Shown piece by piece: positions 1 through 10,286 of a stretch of DNA of 64,000 nt. Source of the DNA: Stachybotrys elegans (lineage: Eukaryota > Ascomycota > Sordariomycetes > Hypocreales > Stachybotryaceae). The position numbers and the translations under genes are program-made. How positions within the stretch are numbered: position 1 is the first letter of the stretch; each line of letters starts with the position of its first letter. The DNA is taken from NCBI GenBank assembly GCA_020746835.1, contig JAGPNK010000010.1:682001-746000 (forward strand), written 5' to 3'. A model generated the notes under the pieces. It ran no database searches. It was given only the letters and a program-made list of their open reading frames with translations, and had not been told where the DNA came from.

Positions 1-491
1 TGTAAAGATGGCGCTTGGGGGATGGCAGATGTGAGATTGTCGGATATTGGGGGCGCTCGGCCGAGTCTGGCCATTTGGTGATGGCGGCGCTTTCGGGGCT
101 GGGGGAGCCGAGAAGGAGAGCAGGCATGCGTCATAGCGGACCGGAGCTTGGGAGATCTGATAAGCTGACGCGTATCTCGACCGGGCTCGGAGATATCGGT
201 GCAACGGGAAATTTACTGACAGAGACGAAAGAAGGGCATATAAAAATATAAGTTGAATCTCATGGAGTCGGACCATCATCACATGAGTTTTAAGAGTACA
301 TGCCCTGTTGTGATATATGCGCGGTTAGGCGTGAGAGGGGACTTTGGGTTGAAGCCTGAAGCAACCACCTATGAAGAAACAAAAGAGCACACTTGCGGTT
401 GATCCTTTTTCCACCGGACCCTAGTCCTGCTACCTAGTGCTTTCTGCTCCTGTCCCTAGTTTTTTCCTCTCTCTCTCTTTTGTTTCCGAAC
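1..491. other. Left-edge intergenic region and Aim32-like leader
   Basis: No convincing gene is visible here. Open frames on both strands lack ATG starts or any recognisable protein character. The last 60 bases before the ATG at 492 are rich in T and C, typical of a fungal 5' leader, so the promoter of the downstream gene probably lies here. Confidence 0.5.
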
Positions 492-1640
492 ATGCCAACT
501 CCGGGTAGCAAAACCATATCGCCGGGTCCAGCCGCAGCAACACCTTCACCGCGCGCACCAGCAAAGCAGAGAATGGCGCTGGCATTTAAATCGCTACTGG
601 GGAGTGTCGTGGGCCGGGGTGGAGGCGGGGACGGGCCGGCTCCGATGGCGGAACTCTTTGCCAAGACGGACCCGGCCACGGACGGCGACGAGTGCCTCCA
701 CGATTGCGAGACGTGCACGGTGCGGTACCCGCGGGGGTTCAGCATCGACGAAGATGACCTGCTGTACGGGCATGTCAAGGCGTGGAGCACGCATCTGCTG
801 GTGGCGACGGGCAAGACGGACTGGGTGCGCGATGTGGCTGACGAGAAGGGCAGCGTCATGCAGGCCATTGGGAAGGCCGAGGCGCCTAGCAACGGGGTGA
901 GTTGATAGAGACGGGGGATGAGGATTTGGCAAGGGCTTGATCTAATACCGGTGATGCAGAGACTCATGATATCGGCATCAAACATGCCCACACCTCACGA
1001 CACGCACGACTACGCGGAACCTACGACTGTCCTGCTACTCCCCTCCTTCACCTTGGTTAAGAACACCCACCCGTCCAATGTACCGCTCCTTATCAGTGAG
1101 ATCATCAACAAGGCGCCCACCACCACCTCGCCTCTGCAGCCGTCCACCCTCCCAGCATCCCTGCCCGGCGCAGACCCCTCCATCCCCTCGCTCACGCTTG
1201 AGGCGTGCCCGCACAGCGCCGTCATCCTCATGTGCAGCCAGAGGACGCGTGACGCGCGGTGCGGGCAGAGCGCGCCGCTGCTACGCAAGGAGCTCGAGAG
1301 GCACTTGAGGCCTCTGGGCCTGTATCGCGACATGCACGACGAGCGGCCGGGTGGCGTGGGCATCTATTTCATCAGCCATGTGGGAGGGCACAAGTACTCG
1401 GCCAACGTGATGGTCTACAGGCGACCCAATGCCTTTGGCCAGGATGAGGAGGCTGCAGATCCGTTGCCGGAGGAGGGTGGTGGCGACGTGGGCGCCGCGC
1501 AGGGCATCTGGCTGGCGAGAGTGCGGCCCGAGGACTGTGAGAACCTGGTGCGGTACACGGTGCTCAAGGGCAAGGTGGTCAAGCCCGAGACGCAGCTTCG
1601 TGGCGGCTTCGACCGGGCAAAGGGCAAGATGAGCTGGTAG
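492..1640 (+). CDS. AIM32: Sucrase/ferredoxin-like [2Fe-2S] protein, Aim32/Apd1 family
   Basis: Two exons, 492-896 and 960-1640, joined by a phase-0 intron (GTGAGT donor, GCAG acceptor), give about 361 residues, close to yeast Aim32 (311) and Apd1 (316). The C-terminal thioredoxin-like ferredoxin domain holds C227 and C236, nine residues apart, then H275 and H279 in an HVGGHK motif. The C-x8-C and H-x3-H spacing is that of Aim32, whose family binds a bis-histidinyl non-Rieske [2Fe-2S] cluster (established knowledge). A second cysteine-rich segment (HDCETC) lies in the N-terminal third. Aim32 proteins are linked to mitochondrial redox homeostasis; the basic N-terminus around MALAFKSLLG would allow mitochondrial import, but that is inference. 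I chose the first ATG at 492. Apd1 rather than Aim32 is the main alternative, disfavoured by the cysteine spacing. Confidence 0.85.
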
Positions 1641-3667
1641 TCTGATCTCGCTGGAGAAGAGGGTCCGAAGCACTTGCGAAGGGGGGGGAGGGGGTTGGGC
1701 TTGTCAGGGCGACTTTCTGCCGCTGCCATTTTTACTCGATCTGTCGCGATATGATGCTAGGCCTACGCGATCCAATAGAGGGATAGAGACGCATAGGATC
1801 TATACAACGGAATGTCATCATGACCACTTCGCGACACTGGGATGGGGAGGGACAATATGCCGCACATGCCCGGGATCCTTGGTTGGTAAATGGGCTTCAT
1901 AGGAAGAGAGCTGACGGTACGCCGACACGGTTCCGAAATCGGGGTGCTTCTGGTTGGGAATGATGGCGGTGGGAGGAATTGTTGGGGCCAAGAGTCGCGG
2001 ATAGCCTGGACAGAAGCCGAAGAGATAGATGAATAGATAGGTAGACATGATGATGCATGGCAACCATCATATAATGACTGGGCCGACACATAACGACTTG
2101 CGGCAGCACCTGCATGCGCGCGCATATATTTCTGCACCAGCCTTGTCGATACCAGCGATAAGTGAATGCTGTGGCCAGTGAGCTTCCACCTGCGCGCATG
2201 CCGCATTTCAGCTTGATGACAAGCGATGCAAGACGGGGCGCGGCCTTCCGTCGTGATGATGGGCTTCGCAGCGATCGGCGGAGAACCTCCAGCCTTCAGC
2301 TTCAGCTCCAGCTCCAATTGGAACCCATCCTCTCTGTCTTGCGCAATCTACAGGAACCGATGCGTAGTGATTGGCTCTTGCTGCGTGAGAGATTGAGGGC
2401 TGCTGCACCAGGGACTGGCTATTATTGGTTGCCGAGGGGGGCGTTCGCTCTTGCCGATCAATGACCGCCGGATAACGATGCGCCGAGCCGGGAGGAGAGC
2501 ATCCCTTCCTTCCCTCTTGGCCTCCTTTCCTTTATCGAGGTCGCGTATTGGGAAGGAAGAGGGTGGCAGAGATATTCCACTCCATAACAATAGCATGATC
2601 ATCAATTCATCATCAGGAAAATTGCTCTCCGACGTGGGAAATTCCGGCCTCGTCATGAGTGATCAACCGGACGAATTTTCACCTTCTCCCTTGTGCACTT
2701 GGCTTCGATGATCACCAGCGGTCTCGGGAATCAAGTGTCCATCCGCCGCAAGAGGGAAAACGGAAACACCGCATGTTGCACCATGGCGCGAATCAGCTGC
2801 AGGTCCTTTGCCTGGTTAGGTGGTGATAAACCTTGATTCAGATGCGCGCTTGGACAGTCGGTCCGGAACGCAAGGACTTGTGCAAAAAAGAGAGAGAAGA
2901 AGACTAAGGGTGGGAGGGAAAAAGAAAGGAAGATAACAGGTAAGGGAGGGATGGAACAGGTAGGGTCACATCAGGTCAGCTCTGCCGTCGGCTGCAGGCG
3001 TCGCCGCGGGCTGACAGAGAAAGAGTGTGTGTGACGGCGCTGTACCCGAGCGAGCAGAGAGGCAAACGAAACGCCACGCTGACCACTCTGAAACCTGGCA
3101 CGATCCCATAGCGGCCGTACTGACTGACGTTATCAGCAGGCCCAAGCTCACCTGAGTTTCTAAGACATCAGCTCTGCCTCGACCATCTTCTCTGGACGGT
3201 GGAGCGCTGCTACAAGGTACGCGCAAGCCTTTTCGTCCTCTTCTTCTCCTTCTTCCCTGGATTACCTGGCAGACTGGGATCCCTTCTTGCACTCGTTGAC
3301 ACAGGACTTGATGCAATTAAGCTGGGACGACTCCACCAGATTGCCTCTGCGTGTGTGTTTGCTCCTTGCAATGGAGGGAGGGTGGAGGAGGATGGGGGTG
3401 TGTGTGGATGGCATGTGCCGGGCCGCCCTCGTCATTGAAGCGCCCTCAATGGATGGCAAAAGGGACTGCTGCGAACAAGCTTGTCTCTCTGCGGCTGTCT
3501 CCCTTTTACCCGTTATCGTCGACCGGTGTGGCCCAACGAGCATTGGGGGAGCAGGTCTTATGCATGCGCCTCATGCATCATGCCACTGGTATGCTACAGA
3601 ATGGCTATCGCCTTCATCCAGATGGCCTCGCAACCCACCATCAAAGGACACCGACCACCACCACGAG

Positions 3668-3685
3668 CCCCCCCCCCCCCCCCCC
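3668..3685. repeat. Homopolymeric C tract (18 C)
   Basis: An uninterrupted run of 18 C bases in intergenic sequence, followed by GC-rich sequence. Its length is liable to sequencing error and polymorphism. Confidence 0.9.
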
Positions 3686-3874
3686 GGCCCGCCCCTGCCC
3701 CTGCAGATGGGCCAGATTGGTGTGTCTGATCGGCAGTCGACCGGTGGAGCCGCAGAGGCTTAACTTGGACGTCGCTGGCGCTGGAAGCCTCAGTAATCCC
3801 GCTCATGGGCATGCGTCCGTTCAACCTTTCGGGTCGAGATCGTCGTCCGCGCGTTCTGCTGAAGCAGGAGCCCC

Positions 3875-3878
<4 letters not shown>

Positions 3879-3914
<36 letters not shown>

Positions 3915-3916
3915 TT
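3879..3916. repeat. Long T tract (27 T, AAA, 8 T)
   Basis: A run of 27 T, three A and eight more T. Such tracts exclude nucleosomes in fungal promoters, or may mark the poly(A) end of a minus-strand retroposed copy. No element body is recognisable next to it, so origin is open. Confidence 0.85.
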
Positions 3917-4084
3917 ATCAAAACTTCTTTTCTTTTCTTTCCTTTCGTCCAAACTACAACCCTGTCCCTCCTGATGAGCTCAGCGCTGAGTGTGTCATGT
4001 CACTCCTGCCTGTCTGTGCGTGATCCCACGAGTCAAAATGTTAGCCAAGAGCTTCGTCATTGCGCAGGGTAGGCAAAATCCATT

Positions 4085-4106
4085 CCATCCATCCATCCAT
4101 CCGCCA
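4085..4106. repeat. (CCAT)n microsatellite
   Basis: About five tandem CCAT units in the long upstream region of the small secreted protein gene. No coding role is visible. Confidence 0.8.
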
Positions 4107-4330
4107 TACATTACACGTACATAGTATCAGGAGAGATAACACCACCCCTTCCTCCTCCCACTGGGCCCTAGGTAAGGGAACCTGGATGTCCATCTACATG
4201 TGGAAGTGAGAGGCATCATCGACGGGGTCCTCGCCCCCCCTCTCCGTCTTCCCACCACACAAACAACATGTCTTTTAAGAGGTGTAACCCAGGCCGAGAG
4301 AGCAGAGGAACCCCATGTGTTGCCCATCAC

Positions 4331-4348
4331 TGATTGATTGATTGATTG
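4331..4348. repeat. (TGAT)n microsatellite
   Basis: About four and a half tandem TGAT units, 230 bases after the CCAT repeat. No coding role is visible. Confidence 0.8.
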
Positions 4349-4639
4349 AGATCGACTCAATCCAGCAAGGGTTCCCGGGCAAGCAAGCACATGCAAACAC
4401 CCGCCGTCACTTACACGCACACCCCTCCCCTTGGCTGTACCTGACTATCTATCCATCCCCCTGTCTCCCTTCTGTCCTTCCCTGTATCTCTCCCTCTCTG
4501 TCTATCTGGGGGCCTGTGTGATCTGCCTTGTCTATACGCGGTAGCTAGTCCTGATACCTGCAAATCCCGCCGAAGTGGCCCATCTGTATAGTACCTGGAC
4601 AAAGGATCGTCGTACCAATGGAAGATATTTAACGGAGCC

Positions 4640-5013
4640 TGTATTTCTTCCATATTGCTTCGGCCCGCTCTCTCTTTCTTTCCCTCCCCCAAGCCTGTCC
4701 TTACCGTCACGTCCGTCTTGACATATATTTTCCCTTCAACCTCGACCGTTTCTCTTTGTGGGTCTGTGACCATCTTTTTTCTTCACTCTCTCCGACTTGA
4801 CGTCTGTATAAACGCATTCTCTTTCGGCTCTTGCTCTCGTCATCTAGAACCACGTCTTCCTCTCGTCATTTTGGATCACGTCTTCTTCACTCAAGCAGCA
4901 CTAATCAAATTTGTCGACCATACTACTACTCCCTCAGCATTCTACGCCGCCGACTCCGCGTCAACACGCTTCCATTACACTATCACCGCACATACACACA
5001 GCAGTCCATCAAG
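4640..5013 (+). promoter_or_regulatory. Pyrimidine-rich promoter and leader of small secreted protein gene
   Basis: The 370 bases before the ATG at 5014 are dominated by CT-rich blocks on the plus strand, with a TATAAA at 4807-4812 and an A-rich stretch just before the start (TCAAG-ATG). In filamentous fungi, CT-rich leaders are common upstream of strongly expressed genes. The exact transcription start cannot be read from sequence. Confidence 0.45.
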
Positions 5014-5387
5014 ATGAAGGCCTCTGCTGTTGTCTCCGTTATCCTTGCGGCTGTCGCCCCTTTGGCCGACGCTGCTCCCACCGGTATGTATCTTCACTCA
5101 CGCACGACATTACAAGCAAGCAATCTCTGACTTGTTGCCTAGTTGCCCTGACCAACGTCACCGAGCCTCTCGCCCCTCGAGGACTCAACTTCACCAACAT
5201 TGTTGCCCGCGAGGAGCCTCAGTCTCGCGACCTCAAGCCCCAGGCCTTCAAGTTCCGCCGCGACGCCAAGACTGGCAACCGTCAGGAGCGCTCCTTTGCC
5301 AATGGCATTGCTCGTGAGTGAGCCTGGAGCAGTACAGATAGATATTGTACTGACACTGCGACAGCATTTAACTCAACTGCTTTCTAA
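5014..5387 (+). CDS. Small secreted protein with three N-glycosylation sequons
   Basis: I do not recognise the family. Three exons (5014-5083, 5143-5313, 5365-5387) encode 87 residues. Residues 1-21 form a classical signal peptide (MKASAVV, hydrophobic core, ADA-A cleavage-like end). The mature part has three N-x-T/S sequons (NVT, NFT, NST) in about 65 residues, a dibasic FRR site and no cysteine, so it is not a disulphide-rich effector. Both introns have good donors (GTATGT, GTGAGT) and CAG/TAG acceptors; the second has a TACTGAC branch site. If the second intron is kept, translation ends three codons later at 5319-5321 (ARE), giving a shorter protein without the last sequon. A CT-rich leader suggests strong expression. 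Role unknown; a cell-wall or processed secreted peptide is possible. Confidence 0.72.
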
Positions 5388-7764
5388 ACCCACAACATTT
5401 GATGTGTGAAAGCGGCGGGTTCGATACCCGGAGCTCGTCTCCCGACCGCGATTCGATTGCCTTGGGAGAAATTCCACCTCAAGTAGAACGTCACGCTGAG
5501 CCCACTATGAACTGCGGTTTATATGTTTTCTTTATTCCGTGGGACGGGAAAACTCTCGTCGAGAGACATGGGTGAAAGGGGATTAGAGTCATCAATCTTT
5601 ACTATGCCAGGGGAATTTTCTTGTCGTTCTTTGTGCCTGGTCGCCCACGATCTTTCAGGGGAGGATCCCGCCGTCTGCTTTGGAGGGACAACTTCGCGCT
5701 TCTTTTACTTCTTCTTCTCAGGGCCGGGCACCAATTTGGGAAAGACTGATTGTACGCGCGTGCTCTTCGTGCCTGTTTCATTTGATACCGCTCTCGTTGA
5801 GCTGAAAACTCATATTTTACCTTTCCATCATACCGTTCCTCGGGGCGTTTTCAGAGTAGAGTTATCATGATTTCACGCAAGACGGATCAACCCTCGTCAA
5901 ATTTTCTCCAATACTACCTGTGACGTGTATCGGTAGCCTCTCCTTTTTGCACCATGCACTATGGGTTTGGCGCATTTTGTTCACGCTCACATATCAACTA
6001 TTTTGCACACGCTATGTGAATCCTGCTATCTGGAATACTGATAAACAGGGAGAAGGGTCATGTTTGAAACTCGGAGACGTCAGGCACCGGGGATGAGGAT
6101 CGGCACGGAGCTTTCACGGGAAGTAGCATAGCCCCAAGCAGTATTCTAAGTGGTGGAACTGCTTCGGAGGGCCAAGTTTGCAGATGATCTTCAACGGATC
6201 CTGGATATCTCCAGCCAGCACATGTAGTGTGATGCCCATGGTGCGACGCATATCATGGGCAAAGAAATCCCGTCGCGGTTCTTCGAGCGGATAAAGTGAC
6301 ACATGGCGTACACGCAACTCATGATCAGCAAGATGCAGAAGAATGACTGCGAAAAAAAATGCGGAAGAAAGAAAGCAAGGCTGTGAGTGGTGATGATGCT
6401 CGGGTGCGAGCATGGGGCTGCCTTGTGGTGTTGCGGTGCTTCCGGGTAACCCTTGCGGTAAGGATCCTCGACGAGGGAAGAGCCACGAGTGCGCGTCTGT
6501 TCCCGCAACGCACTATGGCTCTCGGCGAGCTCTGGCAGCTGCACCGATGACCGAAGGTTGTGGTGCGAGGCCCGCGTGGGTGGTATTGTTGGCGGGATGC
6601 CAATGGGTAAGGGCACCATGGTCCGGCTATCGGGACGATCTCACGACGGTTTTCAACCATGGAACAATAAGAAATACATGCAGTTTACCTTGTGTGCGGA
6701 TCCAGTGGACTGACAGTCTACACGCTCTACTTTGCATGTTCGTATAAGCCACCATGGTTCTTGGGATGGAGCTGTTCAGAGTCATTGGAGCGCACAGAAA
6801 ACCAAGCTTGACACCTAACCCAGAGCACGCAACGAGGAGGCCATTTGGCGTAAGATTCATATACCGTCGGGCCTCTCGCCGATCTCAAAGTACCTCCTCC
6901 TCCATCGGGTAGGACGAAAACAGACGCATGGCTCTGCAAGCCATCAAATTTGCCGGGCGCGCTGTGTATTAGCCGGAGCACAAGGGTGGGGGCAGCACTC
7001 AGATCTGCAAGGTCTAGTTAATATCACTGCCGGACTGCAGAGGAGCTGAGCTTCCCGAGTTGGCGAACGGGGCCGGCTTGCATGCGTTGGAGAGACAGGT
7101 TGGGGTGTAGATAAGAGTGGTGTGTGTGTGTAGATGGCGAGGACGATCGGCTGTTCAGGTAACACTGTGTATCTGGATGACCATACACATGTTTTTGATT
7201 GAGATGCTGATCTAGGAAGTAGTTGCGTGTTGAGGTAGTACTTTGTACAGTGTGGCAATGGACCTGGGATGGGGTAATGAGATCATGAGATGAATATAAA
7301 AGACAACCTATCTGTTCACATAAGACCTTTGTGTATCACTTCGTCGCTAATCTTTCGCCTCACTTGACTCGAGATCGAACATGTGTCGTGAATCCTATCT
7401 TATATTCTCCAGCATATCCTAATGCTGTGTGCCTATATCTATTTACATGACATCCATATGCAGCGGATACATCTCCTCGTCTCGTCATCGTAACCAAACG
7501 CTCGAATCATGTCGCGAGAGATGGTAACGCATAAAAAAAACATGTTCCCGTTCCCAGTCATGAGGTGTAAATCTTTTCCACCCAGCACGCAATCCCAAAC
7601 AAACAATGCCCATGATATGACCCCCAAAGGCGGATAAAAAAAAACAATAACACAATGTCCCAAAGTTATAACAATGACAATCGCTAAAAAGCCCAAGATA
7701 TTCTTCGGGCCATCTGCCCCCGGCGACGCCGGCGGGCCCTGCAACGCGGGGGCAGACGCCGTGG
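5388..7764. other. Intergenic region without supportable genes
   Basis: About 2.4 kb. A 115-codon frame beginning with ATG at 5523 and several shorter frames show no family resemblance or domain features. A hydrophobic open frame on the minus strand (7439-7744) lies just downstream of the candidate 52-residue membrane protein and starts without ATG; it is probably T-rich 3' untranslated sequence. Confidence 0.5.
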
Positions 7765-7923
7765 TCAGTCGTGTATGTGGCTCGAGCTACTGCTGGAGCC
7801 CGACGTGACGCTCAGGTTGCGGCGGGCGACGTGCACCAGGCGCCAGATGCCAAACGACACGAGGGCGAGCACGACGAAGAGGACGATGATGATGATGGCG
7901 ATGACATGGTTGCGTTGCGTCAT
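7765..7923 (-). CDS. Candidate 52-residue single-pass membrane protein
   Basis: A short minus-strand frame starts at ATG 7921-7923 and stops at TGA 7765-7767. The predicted 52 residues have a short polar N-terminus (MTQRNH), one strong hydrophobic helix at about residues 7-26 rich in Ile, Val and Leu, then a basic segment (WRLVHVARR) and a Ser-rich, His-containing tail. The charge pattern suits a single-pass protein with the basic end on the cytosolic side. The 5' flank stays free of ATG for more than 100 bases. I know no family, and a frame this short can arise by chance; transcript evidence would decide. Confidence 0.42.
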   Translation of the reverse strand: MTQRNHVIAIIIIVLFVVLALVSFGIWRLVHVARRNLSVTSGSSSSSSHIHD

Positions 7924-9268
7924 GTTGGGCGCGCTTCTTCCTCTTGTCGAGGGAGACGGCCGTCGTGGGGCAGCTCAGCTACGTGTGCGTAGGGTGCCAG
8001 GCGCCCGGTCGGGTTGGCTGCTGCGTGGAGTTGAACGGGTGGAAAACGTGGGAGTAGTTTTAACTCGCAAACAGCTACATTCCAATGGTCAGCATGAATG
8101 GTGAAAACAAGAATGGGGTTTCGTGTGTCGGCATACCAGTGGAGGGTTGATACCCAAGATGCAGAGCGTTGGAAGGAAATGGGCGTTCGTCGTAGTGTTG
8201 TGTCTAGAACAGCAACCAACACTCGATTCGCGTACACAATGCAGCAAAGCTGAACAAGGCAAGGATATCTTCTCGTGTCGCTTCCAAAAAAATCTAGCAG
8301 GAGAATGGTTGGTGATGGCAAAGAAAGAAGAGAGAGGGAGTAACAGCAGGCGTGCGGTTTGTGCCTGCCGGTGCTGATATAGTGGTTGCCCCGCCACCGA
8401 CTTATCAGCAAGTCAACAAAGCCCGATAAAATGCGAGAGGCTGGTTTGCGATTTGCGGGTGGCAGGCGCGCGGCCGAGGTGGGGCGGCAAGCTTGCCGCG
8501 CAGGGATCCTTCCCAGTCGCGGCGTTTCACCACCAAGCAGCCCAACCACCCGCCATCATCATCACCACCAGATACGAGGGAATCGGTCCACCGTCCAAGG
8601 CATAGGTTTTGAGAGAAAGTGATTTTTTCTTCTGGATTTTTTTTTGCCGGTAATTTTGAGGTCGATGCTTGCTGTGCTGTGCTGGTCAAACCGGGGAGCA
8701 AACGGCATCACAAATTGTCCTGATCCCATCACGCCTTTGCTTGGCGCTTCCAGCACATCCCTGCTCCCAAGCCCGTCGCCCCTTCAACCAAGCACTCCAC
8801 CTCAGCCTTCTCTTCGGCGCAACCCATCATGCCATGACGCACCATCGGACGGACTATGGGTAATTTTTCTTCTTGCTCGCACGCTTTCTTCCTTCTTGGT
8901 CCTGTCCCATTCAGCAGTGCGCTTGAGTATTTGGAGCTGCCGGGCCAGAAAATCATGGGGATATCTTACAAAAGCAGCTAACTAGAACCCATGTTCGTTC
9001 AACACCAAGACGTCCTCCCTCTGACAAATGTAGAGACAGGTCGTGCCAAACAAAATAAGACCTGGGGGCTGTGAAGGAACAAACGGGATCAGGAGACCCC
9101 GTTCACTTCCAATCCCACTCGCCAAAGGCTTCACCTCTCTGCTTCATCCTGACCAGTACTCCGTCTCAAACGTTGCATTGCCCATAAACTAACTCCCTTC
9201 TCGTGATCCCGTTTGGAGAGAGAGAAGGGAAAAAAGAAAAAGGCCACAAGGACCAAAACAGCGCCGAA
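7924..9268. other. Intergenic region between small membrane ORF and HP1 gene
   Basis: About 1.3 kb. No reading frame with domain character was seen. The stretch nearest 9268 would hold the 3' untranslated region of the HP1 gene, which comes in on the minus strand; that nearest 7924 would hold the promoter of the small membrane ORF if it is real. Confidence 0.45.
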
Positions 9269-10286
9269 TCATTCTTCAGGATCATCTACGGACTTGATGT
9301 CATCCCTGATAATCTTGACGTGGCGTTCGTAAAATTGCAGCATCTGCGCATCCGGACATGTTAGCCGTAGCACATACAGCGATTTGTAGTGCCGTCTCAC
9401 CTTCTGAGGACACTTCTTGTAGATGACCTGAGTGTCATGCTTCGTCTTCTGCCCGTTCTTCCAGATCAGGTATACGACGAGCTTACCGCCGCCGCCATCC
9501 TCGCAGGCATCGATGGTGTCGATCTCGTCCTCCCACGATCCGGCCGGTGGGCTCCATTTCTTGACCGTAGCTGGAGGCGTTGACTCGGCTGGGTGAGCGG
9601 CGCCGTTCTTTCGTACTCGCTTGGCTGCGCCGTTGGGTGTTCCGCCGATGGAGCGGCCGCGCTTCTTGGTCTTGAGGGCCTTGTCCGTTTGCTCAAAGAT
9701 CTTTTCTCGACCGCCAATCTTGGCCATGTATTCGTCGAGCACTTCGCTGGCCGATTCCCTATGTACACGCGTGGTTAGCAGGCACGCCTCTTGCATCGAG
9801 TTCAAGACTGTTCCGCTCACATTAGGTTGTCCTCGGGCTCCCATGTCAAGTCTTTCTTGCTGTCGTATCCCTCCCATTTGACCTGGAACTTGAGCGAACC
9901 CTGTTTGTGACGGTCAGCCAGCGGCACGCCGGGGGTCGCGGTGTGTGGGTGCGTACATCTTCGTCAATCATGTGCTTCTTGATCGCTTCGACGACGAACC
10001 TGGCCCAAGCCTGTTAGCATGCCATCTCCAAATCGCACGTTAGCGCTGCATTGACATACACGTCCTCCTCCTCACCATCCTCGTCTTCCTCCTCCTCCTC
10101 CTCTTCGTCGGGGATATCGGCGACTAAAGGCTCGTCGGGCGTCGCGGTCTTGGTCCGCGCCGGGCGCGTGCTGCGCGCATTGCGGACAGGCACGGTAACC
10201 TCGACTTCGGAGCCGGACTCCTCCTCGTCACTGATTGCTGGGCTAGTTTTAGTAACTGCATTGACCGATCGGCGTGGACGCGCCAT
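9269..10286 (-). CDS. HP1: Heterochromatin protein 1 (chromo plus chromo-shadow domains)
   Basis: Five exons on the minus strand (10286-10060, 9999-9957, 9900-9821, 9758-9401, 9343-9269) give 260 residues, similar to Neurospora HP1. An acidic, Arg/Ser N-terminus is followed by a chromodomain at about residues 74-130 (FVVEAI, VKWEGY, TWEPEDNL); cage residues F77, W99 and Y102 match the H3K9me-binding aromatic cage of the family, with Phe in place of the usual Tyr first. A basic hinge leads to a chromo-shadow domain at about 191-253 for dimerisation. The protein should bind H3K9-methylated nucleosomes in the nucleus. The last intron (9344-9400, 57 nt) is open in frame, but skipping it restores a normal shadow domain. 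The ATG at 10286 has a strong context (GACACCATGG); an in-frame ATG at 10433 would add 49 residues. Confidence 0.9.

Larger units (their letters stand above)
1641..5013. other. Gene-poor intergenic region with simple repeats
   Basis: About 3.4 kb without a supportable gene. Long open frames (around 1763-2317 on the minus strand and 3351-3974 on the plus strand) are low-complexity or chance frames. The region holds a C run, a very long T run and two tetranucleotide microsatellites (listed separately). From about 4640 to 5013 it becomes strongly CT-rich, with a TATAAA at 4807-4812, which looks like the promoter and leader of the small secreted protein gene. Confidence 0.55.

Noticed and set aside
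1763..2317. 184-codon minus-strand frame
   Set aside because: It begins within a CAG/CTC-type repeat and shows no recognisable protein family or splice partners.
3351..3974. 207-codon plus-strand frame
   Set aside because: Its sequence is dominated by poly-Pro and poly-Phe from the C and T runs, without domain character.
5416..5431. tRNA T-arm-like box GGGTTCGATACCCGG
   Set aside because: The box fits a tRNA B-box, but no matching 7-bp acceptor strand, D-arm or A-box is found within 100 bases upstream.
7439..7744. Hydrophobic 101-codon minus-strand frame
   Set aside because: It has no ATG start and sits downstream of the 52-residue frame; T-rich 3' untranslated sequence gives hydrophobic translation by chance.
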